64,000 nucleotides of DNA from Roseiarcus sp963820795 (GTDB taxonomy: Bacteria > Pseudomonadota > Alphaproteobacteria > Rhizobiales > Beijerinckiaceae): contig CAWGBJ010000009.1 of NCBI GenBank assembly GCA_963820795.1, positions 372,001-436,000 on the forward strand, in the 5' to 3' direction. Position 1 is the first letter of the stretch; every line of letters begins with the position of its first letter. Shown here in pieces: positions 38,547 through 49,921 of this stretch. A program made the position numbers and the translations under genes. The notes beneath the pieces were generated by a model. It searched no databases, had not been told where the DNA came from, and was given only the letters and a program-made list of their open reading frames with translations.

Positions 38547-39071
38547 ATGTCCCTGTCCCTCTATCAATCCAGCGTCCCGGTGTTCCAGCGCTGCCTCGTC
38601 GCGTTCATCGGCGTTCTCGACAAGGCAGAGGCGCACGCCGCGGCGCGCAAGTTCGATGCGAACAACTACGTCTCGTTGCGACTCGCGCCCGACATGTTCC
38701 CGTTGACCCGTCAGATCCAGACTTTCTGCGATCACGGCAAAAACGCCACCTACCGGCTTGCCGGACTGAAGCCTCCGGTCATCGAGGACAAGGAAACAAC
38801 CCTCGCGGAATTGCGCGCGCGCATTCAGGCGACGCTCGAGCATCTGAAAACCGTCGACGCAAAGGCCATCGACGCCGGCGCTGAACGGGAAATCGTTCTT
38901 CCGCTCGGCGGCAACAAGATGAAGATGCAAGGCGGCGACTACCTGTTGCACTTCGCGCTGCCGAACTTCTATTTCCATCTGACGACCGCCTACGACATCC
39001 TTCGTTCCGCGGGCGTCGAGATCGGCAAGCGCGATTTTCTCGGCGCGGTCCCGCGCATTTCTCCCGCCTGA
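38547..39071 (+). CDS. DUF1993 family protein
   Basis: A 174-residue helical protein of the DinB-like four-helix class. Motifs of DUF1993: SLYQSSVPVFQRCLVAFIGVLDKAE, RLAPDMFPLTRQIQTFCDHGKN and the end FYFHLTTAYDILRSAGVEIGKRDF. The metal-binding His triad of DinB is partly visible (His in CDH and FHL). ATG 38547. Function unknown. The amn gene starts 10 bases after, so they may be co-transcribed. Confidence 0.8.
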   Translation: MSLSLYQSSVPVFQRCLVAFIGVLDKAEAHAAARKFDANNYVSLRLAPDMFPLTRQIQTFCDHGKNATYRLAGLKPPVIEDKETTLAELRARIQATLEHLKTVDAKAIDAGAEREIVLPLGGNKMKMQGGDYLLHFALPNFYFHLTTAYDILRSAGVEIGKRDFLGAVPRISPA

Positions 39072-39081
39072 AGGATCCGCC

Positions 39082-40563
39082 GTGGCGCCGACTCCGTCCA
39101 AAAGCGCAAGCGGCCCGTTCGAGCGCATCGCATCGCCCGCAGAAGCGGTCGATCGGCTGTCGCTGCTCTATGACGAGGCGGCGCTAGCGCTGCGCGGCGC
39201 CGTCGAGCGGCTGCTCCGGGACGGCGAGCCGCCCTCGGCCGCGACGCGCGCGCTTTTCCGCTACCCCGAATTGCGCTTGACCTATCAGCCGAACGCGCCG
39301 CCGCCGGCGAATCCGCGCGCCTTCGCCAAATTCAGCGAGGCCGGCGTCTATGCGACTACGGTGACACAGCCCGCCGACTTCCGCGGCTACCTTTTGGAAC
39401 AGCTCGAGCCGCTGGTGTCCGAATATGGCGCGACCATCGAGGTCGGGGTCGGCGCACAGGAGATCCCTTATCCTTACGTGATCGAAAGCGGCGACGAACT
39501 GACGCGCGGAGGCGCTGACCCGGCTGAACTGGCACGCTTCTTTCCCGTCCCCTCGCTCGCCACGATCGGCGATGAAACCGCGGACGGCGAGTTCGTGCTC
39601 GGCGACCATCGCCCGCTCGCGCTCTTCGACGCGCCGCGCGTCGACTATTCGCTGCGCCGGCTCGTCCACTATACCGGCTCCGACTGGCGGGCGATGCAGC
39701 CGTGGGTGCTCTTGACGAACTACCACCGCTACGTCGACCAGTTCGTGCGCTGGGGACTGAAGCAGCTTCATTCGGACGACGGGGTGGAGAAGGTCGTCCT
39801 GCCGGGCAATGTCGTGATCGACCGGTCGCTCTCGCCGCAGGAGGCGGAAGTGCGCGCGACCGCCGTCGCCTGGCATCGCTTCCAGATGCCCGCCTATCAT
39901 CTCGTGCGTTCGGATGGGCGGGGCGTAAGCCTGGTCAACATCGGGGTTGGGCCGGCGAACGCCAAGAACATCACCGACCATATCGCGGTCCTGCGCCCGC
40001 ATTGCTGGCTGATGGTCGGTCACTGCGCCGGCTTGCGGCAGTCGCAGGTGATCGGCGACTATGTGCTGGCGCACGGCTATCTGAGGCGCGACAATATCCT
40101 CGACGACGCCGTGCCGCTGATGATGCCGATCCCGGCGATCGCCGAAGTGCAGGTGGCGCTGCAGGAGGCGGTAGCGAAGGTGACCGGCGATCGCGGAGAT
40201 GCGCTGAAGCGGCGGCTGCGCACCGGTACCGTCGTCACCAACGACGACCGCAACTGGGAACTGCGCTGGTCGAAGGAGCGCCGGCTGATCAACATTTCGC
40301 GCGCCATTGCCGTCGACATGGAATCGGCGACCATCGCCACCCAGGGCTTCCGCATGCGGGTCCCCTACGGCACGCTGCTCTGCGTGTCCGACAAACCGCT
40401 GCACGGCGAGATCAAACTGCCCGGCGCCGCCAACGCCTTCTACGAGCGGGCGATTGCCGAACATCTCCAGATCGGTCTCGCGGCGATCCGGATCCTGCAG
40501 ATCAACGATGCCTCACTGCACTCGCGCAAGCTCAGGAGCTTCGACGAGCCGCCGTTCCGGTGA
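39082..40563 (+). CDS. amn: AMP nucleosidase
   Basis: A 493-residue enzyme that cleaves AMP to adenine and ribose-5-phosphate, controlling AMP levels. The N-terminal regulatory domain runs to about residue 180. The catalytic nucleoside-phosphorylase-like part has NIGVGPANAKNITDH, MVGHCAGLRQSQ and AVDMESATIATQGF with the Glu/Asp pair that binds ribose and base. GTG 39082 follows AAGGATC. Length normal. Confidence 0.93.
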   Translation: MAPTPSKSASGPFERIASPAEAVDRLSLLYDEAALALRGAVERLLRDGEPPSAATRALFRYPELRLTYQPNAPPPANPRAFAKFSEAGVYATTVTQPADFRGYLLEQLEPLVSEYGATIEVGVGAQEIPYPYVIESGDELTRGGADPAELARFFPVPSLATIGDETADGEFVLGDHRPLALFDAPRVDYSLRRLVHYTGSDWRAMQPWVLLTNYHRYVDQFVRWGLKQLHSDDGVEKVVLPGNVVIDRSLSPQEAEVRATAVAWHRFQMPAYHLVRSDGRGVSLVNIGVGPANAKNITDHIAVLRPHCWLMVGHCAGLRQSQVIGDYVLAHGYLRRDNILDDAVPLMMPIPAIAEVQVALQEAVAKVTGDRGDALKRRLRTGTVVTNDDRNWELRWSKERRLINISRAIAVDMESATIATQGFRMRVPYGTLLCVSDKPLHGEIKLPGAANAFYERAIAEHLQIGLAAIRILQINDASLHSRKLRSFDEPPFR

Positions 40564-40989
40564 GGCGGGGTTCGAATTCCTCCCCAGCCGAGCGTCGTTT
40601 GACCTAAGCAGCCAACCAGCGCCCGCGGGCGCGCCATTATGGATGAAAATCACGGGCCGGCCGCACGACGCCAATTCCTCAGAGCTATTTTCATGGCAGA
40701 TTTTTTCAGCGACCCTAACGAATGGACCGATGAAGGCGCGGTTCGACTGAACTCTCACCACAAGCGACGCGCGTTCGCGGAAACGAGATTCCGCCTGTTA
40801 ATGGGCTCCACAGGGAAAATAATTTCCCTGCTCTGTCTTTCCGTTCCGCACGAGCAAATCCGCGCAAGGAAATGAAATACCGTGGATTTGCGCAATCGCT
40901 CGAGGAGCGGCGGGAGCGATTTTCCCGGCTGGCAGGCAATATCAGGCAAAACAGGCGGAACGGCCTTGTCTGCACGAACGCGTCAACCG
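40564..40989. other. intergenic region between convergent amn and minE
   Basis: No gene supported. A 78-codon frame (40639-40875) lacks a ribosome site, and the hairpin described next lies inside it. The region is lower in GC than the flanks. Confidence 0.35.
40811..40838. terminator. strong hairpin, likely terminator after amn
   Basis: CAGGGAAA-ATAA-TTTCCCTG is a perfect 8-base stem with a 4-base loop (40811-40830), followed by CTCTGTCTTT on the plus strand. It lies between convergent genes. Confidence 0.55.
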
Positions 40990-41289
40990 CTACGCCGCCG
41001 ACGCCTGGGGCGGAGCGGCGCTGCGCGCGGCGACCGCGTCGATCTTGTCGCACGGGATCTCCACGTCGATCTCCAGCGTCGAGAAGGCGCCGGCGCGGTC
41101 CATCGTCACCTTGACCTTCTCGGGATCGATCTCGACGTGACGGGCGATGGTCGCGAGCAATTCGTCGCGCAGGATCGCGACCAGATCGCGCGGGCCGAGC
41201 GCGACGCGCTCGTGGGCGAGCAGGATCTGCAGCCGTTCGCGAGCGGCGGGCGCGGCGCCGCGCGCCTTGAAAAAGCTGAACAGGCTCAT
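40990..41289 (-). CDS. minE: cell division topological factor MinE
   Basis: A 99-residue partner of MinD. It stimulates MinD ATPase and drives the pole-to-pole oscillation that keeps Z-rings at mid-cell. The anti-MinCD helix ARERLQILLAHERV is at residues 16-30; the topological-specificity part continues to IPCDKID. Its start overlaps the minD stop by 4 bases (ATGA). Last gene of minCDE. Confidence 0.93.
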   Translation of the reverse strand: MSLFSFFKARGAAPAARERLQILLAHERVALGPRDLVAILRDELLATIARHVEIDPEKVKVTMDRAGAFSTLEIDVEIPCDKIDAVAARSAAPPQASAA

Positions 41290-42101
41290 GCGGCCCTCCG
41301 GCCGAACAGGCGATTGAGAAAAGTCCTCTTTTCGTCGGGAATCGCCACCGGCACGGTTTCGCCGACGAGGCGGCGGGCCGCTTCCCGGTAGGCGCGTCCG
41401 GCAGGACCGGCCGAGCCGTTGATCGTCACCGGCGCGCCGAGATTGGAGGCGCGCAGGACCTCCTCGCTCTCGGGAATGACGCCGAGCAGCGGGATCGAGA
41501 GAATGTCGAGCACGTCCGCGACGCTCAGCATCTCGCCGCGATGGGAGCGGCCGGCGTCGAATCGGGTCAGCAGCAATTGCTTCTCCATGCGCTCGCCGTT
41601 TTCCGCCCGCCAGGTCTTGGAATCGAGCAGGCCGATGATGCGGTCGGAGTCGCGCACCGACGAGATCTCGGGATTGGTCACCACGATCGCCTGGTCGGCA
41701 AAGCGCATCGCCAGCAGGGCGCCGCGCTCGATGCCGGCCGGGCTGTCGCAGATCACAAAGTCGAAGGTATTTCGAAGCTCGCCGATGACCCTCTCGACGC
41801 CCTCGGCGCTGAGAGCGTCCTTGTCGCGGGTCTGCGAGGCCGCCAGCAGGTGCAGCGTGTCGACCCGCTTGTCGCGGATCAAAGCCTGCGTCAGCTTGGC
41901 GTCCCCCTGCGCGACGTTGATGAAGTCATAGACGACCCGCCGCTCCGCGCCGAGCACGAGGTCGAGGTTCCTCAAGCCGACGTCGAAATCGACGACGCAG
42001 ACGCGCTTGCCGCTTTGCGCCAGCGCCGCGCCGATCGATGCGGTCGAGGTGGTCTTGCCCACGCCGCCCTTGCCGGATGTGACTACGATGACCTTACTCA
42101 T
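41286..42101 (-). CDS. minD: septum site-determining ATPase MinD
   Basis: A 271-residue ParA/MinD-type ATPase that binds the membrane and carries MinC. Deviant Walker A GKGGVGKTT at residues 10-18, VVDFDVGLRNLDL, and switch DSPAGIERGA. The C-terminal amphipathic helix KRTFLNRLFGRRAA targets the membrane. Downstream overlaps minE; minC is 21 bases upstream. Confidence 0.96.
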   Translation of the reverse strand: MSKVIVVTSGKGGVGKTTSTASIGAALAQSGKRVCVVDFDVGLRNLDLVLGAERRVVYDFINVAQGDAKLTQALIRDKRVDTLHLLAASQTRDKDALSAEGVERVIGELRNTFDFVICDSPAGIERGALLAMRFADQAIVVTNPEISSVRDSDRIIGLLDSKTWRAENGERMEKQLLLTRFDAGRSHRGEMLSVADVLDILSIPLLGVIPESEEVLRASNLGAPVTINGSAGPAGRAYREAARRLVGETVPVAIPDEKRTFLNRLFGRRAA

Positions 42102-42122
42102 GCAGGTGTCCTCATGCAGGGT

Positions 42123-42830
42123 TCAATCCAGGATTCGGAGAGCGAGTTCGTCCCCATTCAGGCGCGCCTCGACACTGCGCCCCTCGACTTCAGGGTTCAT
42201 GGTTTCGGCCGTGACATAGACGCCGCCGATGCAGAGGAGCTCGGCCCGCGCTTCCCTGCAGAAGATTCGCGCCACGGGCGAACCCGAAATCCCGGCGATC
42301 ACCCGCCCTTGCAGGGCGCCATAGACATGCACCGACCCGCCCGCGACGATCTCCGCGCCCGAGGCGACGCGGCCGACGATCGTCACGTCGCCGTCGGGAT
42401 GCATGATCGACTGCCCGGAACGCACGTTCCCTTCAACGATCAGCGATTCCGCTTTCTTGCTCTTTTCCGGCTCGGGCAGGGCAGCGGCGCCGTCCTGCGG
42501 CATCGCCGGCGCGTTGACATTGCGCCCTCCGGCGATGACCGGCGGCAAGTGCGGTCCGACCAGCGTCTGGCTTGCGTTTTCCACCCCCATGACCCGGATA
42601 TGCCGGAGCGCCAGATTGCTCAGGAGGCCGCGGTATTCCTTGAGGCCGAGCTCGATCCCGGCCATCTCGAGAATGACGGGTTTCGAAGCGAAGAAGGTCG
42701 GCGAACGGACGAGCCAGGCGTCGAGCCCCTGAAGCCAGTCGGCGATCGGCTCGGTCGGTTCAAGGAGGAAAGCCAGCAGCGACCGCGCCCGGAAATTCAG
42801 CGCCTGATGAGGGGTGGAGTGCGCGTTCAT
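42123..42830 (-). CDS. minC: septum site-determining protein MinC
   Basis: A 235-residue inhibitor of FtsZ assembly. The N-terminal domain runs to about residue 115. The C-terminal beta-helix has VRSGQSIMHPDGDVTIVGRVASGAEIVAGGSVHVYGALQGR split over two motifs, with the conserved RSGQ at its start. ATG 42830. First gene of the minCDE operon; the 184-base space to the divergent peroxidase contains the promoter. Confidence 0.93.
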   Translation of the reverse strand: MNAHSTPHQALNFRARSLLAFLLEPTEPIADWLQGLDAWLVRSPTFFASKPVILEMAGIELGLKEYRGLLSNLALRHIRVMGVENASQTLVGPHLPPVIAGGRNVNAPAMPQDGAAALPEPEKSKKAESLIVEGNVRSGQSIMHPDGDVTIVGRVASGAEIVAGGSVHVYGALQGRVIAGISGSPVARIFCREARAELLCIGGVYVTAETMNPEVEGRSVEARLNGDELALRILD

Positions 42831-43014
42831 CGAACCGATCCGTTGCCGCTTTGTTAACTATGTAGCGGCGGAATGGTTTACGCAGTGTTAAAGAACTGGA
42901 CATCTGCTGCAGTCGCCGCAGGATCGGCAGTCCTCGAGCGCCGCGCGCCTGTACTTCGGCTTGCCGGAACGAGCCGACCGGCTAACATGCAGACGCTGCG
43001 ATTCCGGAGCCCTC

Positions 43015-43494
43015 ATGCCCCTCCCCGCCGACATCCCCCTCAAGACCATCGACGGCAAGAACGAGACGCTCGGCGCGTTCGACGGCAAGGCGCTGCTCGT
43101 CGTCAATGTCGCCAGCAAATGCGGCTTCACCCCTCAATACGAGGGCCTGGAGGAACTGCATCGGCGGTTTCGCGATCGCGGCTTCGCCGTGCTCGGCTTT
43201 CCCTGCGATCAGTTCGGCCATCAGGAGCCGGGCGACGAGGCCGAGATCAGGCGGTTCTGCTCGCTGACCTACGACGTCAGCTTTCCCATGTTCGCCAAGA
43301 TCGAGGTCAATGGACCGGAAGCCCACCCGCTTTACAAGGCCCTGAAAAAGGAGGCGCCCGGGCTGCTCGGCACCGAGGCGATCAAGTGGAACTTCACCAA
43401 ATTCCTCATCGACCGGCAGCGCCGCGTGGTGCGGCGCTACGCGCCGACCGACAAGCCGGAATCGCTCGCCCCCGACATCGAGGCGGTGCTTTAG
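43015..43494 (+). CDS. glutathione peroxidase family protein
   Basis: A 159-residue thiol peroxidase. The catalytic Cys is in NVASKCGFTPQY, Gln in FPCDQFG and Trp/Asn in IKWNFTKFLID, giving the Cys-Gln-Trp-Asn tetrad. Cys replaces selenocysteine, as usual in bacteria, and such enzymes often use thioredoxin. ATG 43015 has CGGAG before it. Cytoplasmic; removes peroxides. Divergent from minC. Confidence 0.9.
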   Translation: MPLPADIPLKTIDGKNETLGAFDGKALLVVNVASKCGFTPQYEGLEELHRRFRDRGFAVLGFPCDQFGHQEPGDEAEIRRFCSLTYDVSFPMFAKIEVNGPEAHPLYKALKKEAPGLLGTEAIKWNFTKFLIDRQRRVVRRYAPTDKPESLAPDIEAVL

Positions 43495-43561
43495 CGGGCG
43501 CCGCCATTTGCTCACCCCGCCCCCTGCCGCGCCCGGATTAGGATCCGCGTCCGCAGGCTTT

Positions 43562-43954
43562 CTATTGCGCCGGCGCCGGACACTGGAGGTCGCCCTCCTC
43601 GCAGTGCAGGTAGGCCGAGAGCGCCTTCGTCCGCGCCTCGGTCTCATCCTTGAGGCAGATGAGATGCTCCATCGGCCAGATCGAGCCCTGCTGACTCGGA
43701 TCGGCCCTGAATTTGCACTCGGCGTCGCGAAACTCGATCCACGCCTTCTCCGCTCCGATCAGGGCCTGTTTCAATCGTGTGTCGGTCCCGATACGGCGGA
43801 GGATTTGGTCGTAGACGGCGTTCAGGGCGTGGTCGGCCAGCTTGAAATCCGTGTCAGCGCATTGGTCGAGACCGGCCTGCGTCTGATCGGCGCATTCCGC
43901 CGCGGCGGCGGCGGCGCTCAAGGCCAAAAACGTCGCCACAAGCAGGATTCGCAT
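43562..43954 (-). CDS. LprI-like (DUF1311) periplasmic protein
   Basis: A 130-residue exported protein. Signal peptide RILLVATFLALSAAAAAA. Mature domain with four conserved Cys: ECADQTQAGLDQCAD, LNAVYDQIL, WIEFRDAECKF and a Cys in LICLKDETEARTKAL, matching the lysozyme-inhibitor LprI N-terminal/DUF1311 family. Probably protects the envelope or binds small ligands; no direct proof. Convergent with the peroxidase gene. Confidence 0.8.
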   Translation of the reverse strand: MRILLVATFLALSAAAAAAECADQTQAGLDQCADTDFKLADHALNAVYDQILRRIGTDTRLKQALIGAEKAWIEFRDAECKFRADPSQQGSIWPMEHLICLKDETEARTKALSAYLHCEEGDLQCPAPAQ

Positions 43955-44028
43955 GCTATCCCCCGTCTCGCGCCATACGCGGCCGTTTCAAGCTACAATA
44001 GACGATCTACGCCAAAAATGGGGAGCGG

Positions 44029-44775
44029 ATGTCCAAGGCCTTGTTGATCACCGGCGCCTCGCGGGGCATCGGACGCGCCTGCGCGCTCATCGGCGCGAGA
44101 CGGGGCTGGTCGGTCGGGGTAAATTATCGCGAGGACGACCTCGGTGCGGAGACGGTCGTGCAGACGATCGCCAAGCATGGCGGTCGCGCCGTGCCGCTCA
44201 AGGGCGACGTCTCCAATGAGGCCGACGTCGTCGCCATTTTCGACCAGGCGATCCAGGCGCTCGGGCCTCTGACGGGGGTCGTAGCCAATGCCGGCATCGT
44301 CGCGGAGGCAGCGCGGCTGGCGGACATGAGCGTCGCACGGATGCGCAGCGTATTCGAGGTCAATGTGCTCGGGACCTATCTCACCGCGCGCGAGGCGGCG
44401 CGGCGGATGTCGGAATCGGCCGGGGGCATCGGCGGCGCGATCGTCCTCATCTCGTCGGCGGCGGCGCGGCTCGGCTCGCCCAACCTCTATGTCGATTATG
44501 CTGGCTCGAAGGGCGCCGTCGACACGCTCGCCGTGGGGCTCGCCAAGGAGCTGGGGCCCGAGGGCGTGCGGGTCAACGCCATCCGCCCCGGCCTCATCGA
44601 CACCGAGATACACGGCAGGGGCGGCGAACCCGACCGGGCGCATTCGCTCGGGCGCAGCACGCCGCTCGGCCGGCCCGGAACCGCCGACGAGGTCGCCGAG
44701 GCGGCAATCTGGCTCCTCAGCGACGCGGCGTCTTACGTGACCGGCGCAATCCTCGACGTCGCCGGCGGCCGCTGA
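44029..44775 (+). CDS. SDR-family oxidoreductase, YgfF-like
   Basis: A 248-residue classical SDR. TGASRGIGRACA binds the cofactor, VANAGI stands for NNAG, Ser in LISSAAARLGSP and YAGSK are catalytic. The mid-part (NLYVDYAGSKGAVDTLAVGL) and end (SYVTGAILDVAGGR) resemble E. coli YgfF, called a glucose dehydrogenase-like oxidoreductase. Substrate unknown. Alone on its strand. Confidence 0.88.
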   Translation: MSKALLITGASRGIGRACALIGARRGWSVGVNYREDDLGAETVVQTIAKHGGRAVPLKGDVSNEADVVAIFDQAIQALGPLTGVVANAGIVAEAARLADMSVARMRSVFEVNVLGTYLTAREAARRMSESAGGIGGAIVLISSAAARLGSPNLYVDYAGSKGAVDTLAVGLAKELGPEGVRVNAIRPGLIDTEIHGRGGEPDRAHSLGRSTPLGRPGTADEVAEAAIWLLSDAASYVTGAILDVAGGR

Positions 44776-44794
44776 GCTATAGCCGGCTGTCCGC

Positions 44795-45163
44795 TCAGGG
44801 GTACAGCGGCGAAGCGAAGATCGCCAGCGCGACCAGCTGGGCGAGGCCGAAGGCGGCCGAACGCAGCGGCTGGCGGCCGCCGATATAGGCCGCCATGTGC
44901 CCGATGCGCAGCAGGACATAGACGACGGCCAGGGCGTCGGCGATTCGGCTCGGGCCGCCGACCATGTGCGCTACGATTACCGCCGCGGCGAACCACGGGA
45001 ACGTCTCCAGGCCGTTCAGGTGGGCGCCGTACGCACGCACGGACTGGCCCACGAGGTCGCCGACGCGCGAGCGCGGCTGCTCCGCATCGACACCCTTGAC
45101 GAAGTTGAAGGCGACATAGGGCAATGTCGCGGCGATGAAGATGCACCAGATGGCGATGGTCAT
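44795..45163 (-). CDS. MAPEG-family membrane protein
   Basis: A 122-residue membrane protein with four helices. ATG 45163 (MTIAIWCIFIAATLPYVAFNF). Family features are AHLNGLETFPWFAAAVIVAH and VLLRIGHMAAYIGGRQPLRSAAFGLAQL, with the E and N/R that bind glutathione in eukaryotic MAPEG enzymes. Bacterial role unclear. Convergent with the SDR; 19 bases separate the stops. Confidence 0.85.
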   Translation of the reverse strand: MTIAIWCIFIAATLPYVAFNFVKGVDAEQPRSRVGDLVGQSVRAYGAHLNGLETFPWFAAAVIVAHMVGGPSRIADALAVVYVLLRIGHMAAYIGGRQPLRSAAFGLAQLVALAIFASPLYP

Positions 45164-45441
45164 GGAAGGCGTCTCCCCGTCGCGGAACGGGCGCGACGCG
45201 ATCATAGGTCGCGTCAATCGACGACCGCTGTCAACAAGGCCGTAGCGCCTCGCGGCCCCGGCCGCCGGCGCCCTTCCTCGCCTTTGTCGCGCGCCTTACG
45301 CGCCGGAATGCCCCGGCGAGCCTAGGCTCAATTCTAAACCTTTGAATTTCCGATGAAACCGGCCGCCAAGCGGATGCCGGATTCTGTGGCGCGGATCGCT
45401 GGAATCGGCTATGCCACCGGCCAACAATCCGAGGTTACAAA

Positions 45442-48168
<2,727 letters not shown>

Positions 48169-48199
48169 GGCCGGGCGGGCCGAAATTTGGATTTTCTCG

Positions 48200-48214
48200 G
48201 AATCCCTAGGATTC
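48200..48214. terminator. hairpin downstream of gyrA
   Basis: GAATCC-CTA-GGATTC, a perfect 6-base stem, 32 bases after the gyrA stop, followed by TGCCGGGTTTTCC. A weak terminator candidate. Confidence 0.4.
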
Positions 48215-48240
48215 TGCCGGGTTTTCCCGTTCCGTCTTGT

Positions 48241-48270
48241 TTGGATTTCCTTGGATTTCCTTGGATTCCT
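48241..48270. repeat. tandem 10-base repeat
   Basis: TTGGATTTCC occurs twice exactly, followed by a variant TTGGATTCCT. A related TTTGGATTTTC lies near 48186. The rest of 48271-48575 shows no gene, only a lower-GC spacer before the convergent marR. Confidence 0.6.
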
Positions 48271-48575
48271 TCGTCTGAAATGAGGGATTTCAACAGGTTG
48301 CGAGCCGGTCCCCGAACAAATTACTTTGGGGCGCCTCGGCCGGTTGAGCAGTGGCGATGGAGCGAATTGCGGGCGGGTTCAGCGCAACGATGCCGACCAT
48401 GGAGGCGTCTTGAAGTCATGACGGAATTGTACACGACGTTCTGATTTAAGGAAAGCAATTGTCGCTGCAATAATCTGAATCGGAAGGAACAGACGACGAC
48501 GCCCTTGTCGTGTCAGGTCAATGCAGTACCGGAGGGGGAACATCTTTCGACCCCGCGCCGCAGGCGCGAGCGACG

Positions 48576-49031
48576 TCAGTCCTGCAGGGTGGCCGTGGCT
48601 CCCGGCGCTAGGTCGCGCAAGGCTTCGGCGAGCGCCTCGCTTAGCCGCCGCCGCGTCGCCGGCGAAAGCCTAGCCGCGCCGGCCGCATATTCGGCGGAGC
48701 GCACGGCCTCGAGGCGCGTCAGCAAGCTCCGCCCTTTCGAGGTGACGTTGATCGTCCTGCGGCGGCGGTCGTCGGCGTCCTCCGCGCGTTGGGCGAGGCC
48801 CAGCTTCACCAGCCGTTCGATCATTTGGCTGGCCGACGGCAGCGAGATTTTCATGATCGCCGCCAGGCTCGAGGGCGTACTGTCCGGATTTTTGCGTGCG
48901 AAGTCCAGAAGGATGACCTGGGGCACGGTGACCGAGGCCTTCGCCATGAAGGCCAGCACGCGGCCGCGAGGGTGCGAGACGCGGTTGATGAACGCCTCGA
49001 TCAGCGCGCCAAGCTCGCTATCGTCCTTCAT
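48576..49031 (-). CDS. MarR-family transcriptional regulator
   Basis: A 151-residue winged-helix regulator: TVPQVILLDFARKNPDSTPSSLAAIMKISLPSASQMIERLVKLGLAQRAEDADDRRRR with the beta-wing Asp-Arg pair. Length and helical ends for dimerisation are normal. Its start overlaps the end of the SnoaL-like gene by 14 bases, so it is the second gene of an operon. It probably represses that operon through the dyad at 49575 in the absence of a ligand. Confidence 0.88.
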   Translation of the reverse strand: MKDDSELGALIEAFINRVSHPRGRVLAFMAKASVTVPQVILLDFARKNPDSTPSSLAAIMKISLPSASQMIERLVKLGLAQRAEDADDRRRRTINVTSKGRSLLTRLEAVRSAEYAAGAARLSPATRRRLSEALAEALRDLAPGATATLQD

Positions 49032-49467
49032 GCGCCGCGAGGATTCCAGCGCCCTCGCCGCCGGGATTATAGATGCGCTTGGCGCGGCGGCTCATCCTGG
49101 TGTTCTGAAAGGCGGCGCAGATCCAGCGGCCATCGCGGCGAACAAACGTGAACGTCTGCAGCTTGTCGTAGGCGATCCCGTCGCCGGCGCCGAGACCGCC
49201 GATGGTCAGGACGCTGACGGCGTCCGCGTCGATCGGCCTCACGCTGATCGGCTTGATCGCGATCTTCGTCCCCTTTTGCCATTTCGTCAGCACGTCGACG
49301 TGGGTGCTCTCGATCTCCCGCCGGCCGAGCAGCGCCTCCCCGAGAAAGATCACGTAAGTCGCGTCCTGGGTGAATTCGCCGGCGTAAGCGTGCGCGTCGC
49401 CGGCGTTCCAGGCCAGCCTGATGCGCTCGAGGCAGTCCTCGACGGTGTCCTGGGTTGTTTCAGCCAT
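49018..49467 (-). CDS. SnoaL-like/DUF4440 small protein
   Basis: A 149-residue NTF2-fold protein of the SgcJ/EcaC type: DTVEDCLERIRLAWNAGDAHAYAGEFTQDATYVIFLGE, then GRREIESTHVDVL and FVRRDGRWICAAFQNTR. ATG 49467. Members bind small molecules or act in modification of polyketides; most have no known role. Pairing with marR suggests it responds to a small toxic compound. Confidence 0.8.
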   Translation of the reverse strand: MAETTQDTVEDCLERIRLAWNAGDAHAYAGEFTQDATYVIFLGEALLGRREIESTHVDVLTKWQKGTKIAIKPISVRPIDADAVSVLTIGGLGAGDGIAYDKLQTFTFVRRDGRWICAAFQNTRMSRRAKRIYNPGGEGAGILAAHEGR

Positions 49468-49574
49468 TCTCGTTCAAGCCCTTATGTTTTGGACGTCATG
49501 TGAGGCGAAGGCTTGTCCCACTTGATCGCTGCGTCGCTTTCGCTCTTCGCGATCACGGTCCGCCAAATTCAGTT

Positions 49575-49592
49575 TAACTATGAACATAGTTA
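49575..49592. promoter_or_regulatory. palindromic operator, probably for the MarR protein
   Basis: TAACTATG-AA-CATAGTTA is a perfect 8-base inverted repeat, AT-rich in a GC-rich region, located about 108 bases before the SnoaL-like start. Size and shape fit a MarR dimer site. Confidence 0.6.
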
Positions 49593-49744
49593 TTGCACGT
49601 GAAGTAAACAGTCAACCGCCGCTTCGTCGGCATGGAGGTCATCGATCCAACAACCGACCTTCCCGCGCTCGCCGCCTCAGTGGGCGCGCCGGCGCAGCGC
49701 ACGGACGACCAGGTCGTAATCGCTCCTGCGACCGCGACGGCGCT

Positions 49745-49882
49745 CGAACGCGCCCCCTTCTCGATACGCTCGAATTCCAGGCGCGCCCATTCTATGAAAA
49801 GCTCGGCTTCGCCGTTGTCGGCAGAATTGACAACGCCGCCGGCGCCAACGCCCGCTACTTCATGGCGAAAAGGCTTTGCTGA
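49745..49882 (+). pseudogene. C-terminal relic of a GNAT acetyltransferase
   Basis: The frame gives FQARPFYEKLGFAVVGRID and then NARYFMAKRLC, the typical last third of small GNAT proteins. The expected acetyl-CoA motif upstream is absent; the preceding frame (from 49580) is Arg-rich non-coding-like text. So the gene has lost its 5' two thirds. Confidence 0.6.
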
Positions 49883-49921
49883 CACGTCCCCCGATCCGGC
49901 GCGCGCTCGCCCAAAGCCGCT

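Noticed and set aside
40639..40875. 78-codon plus-strand frame after amn
   Set aside because: No ribosome site, and a strong terminator-like hairpin lies inside it.
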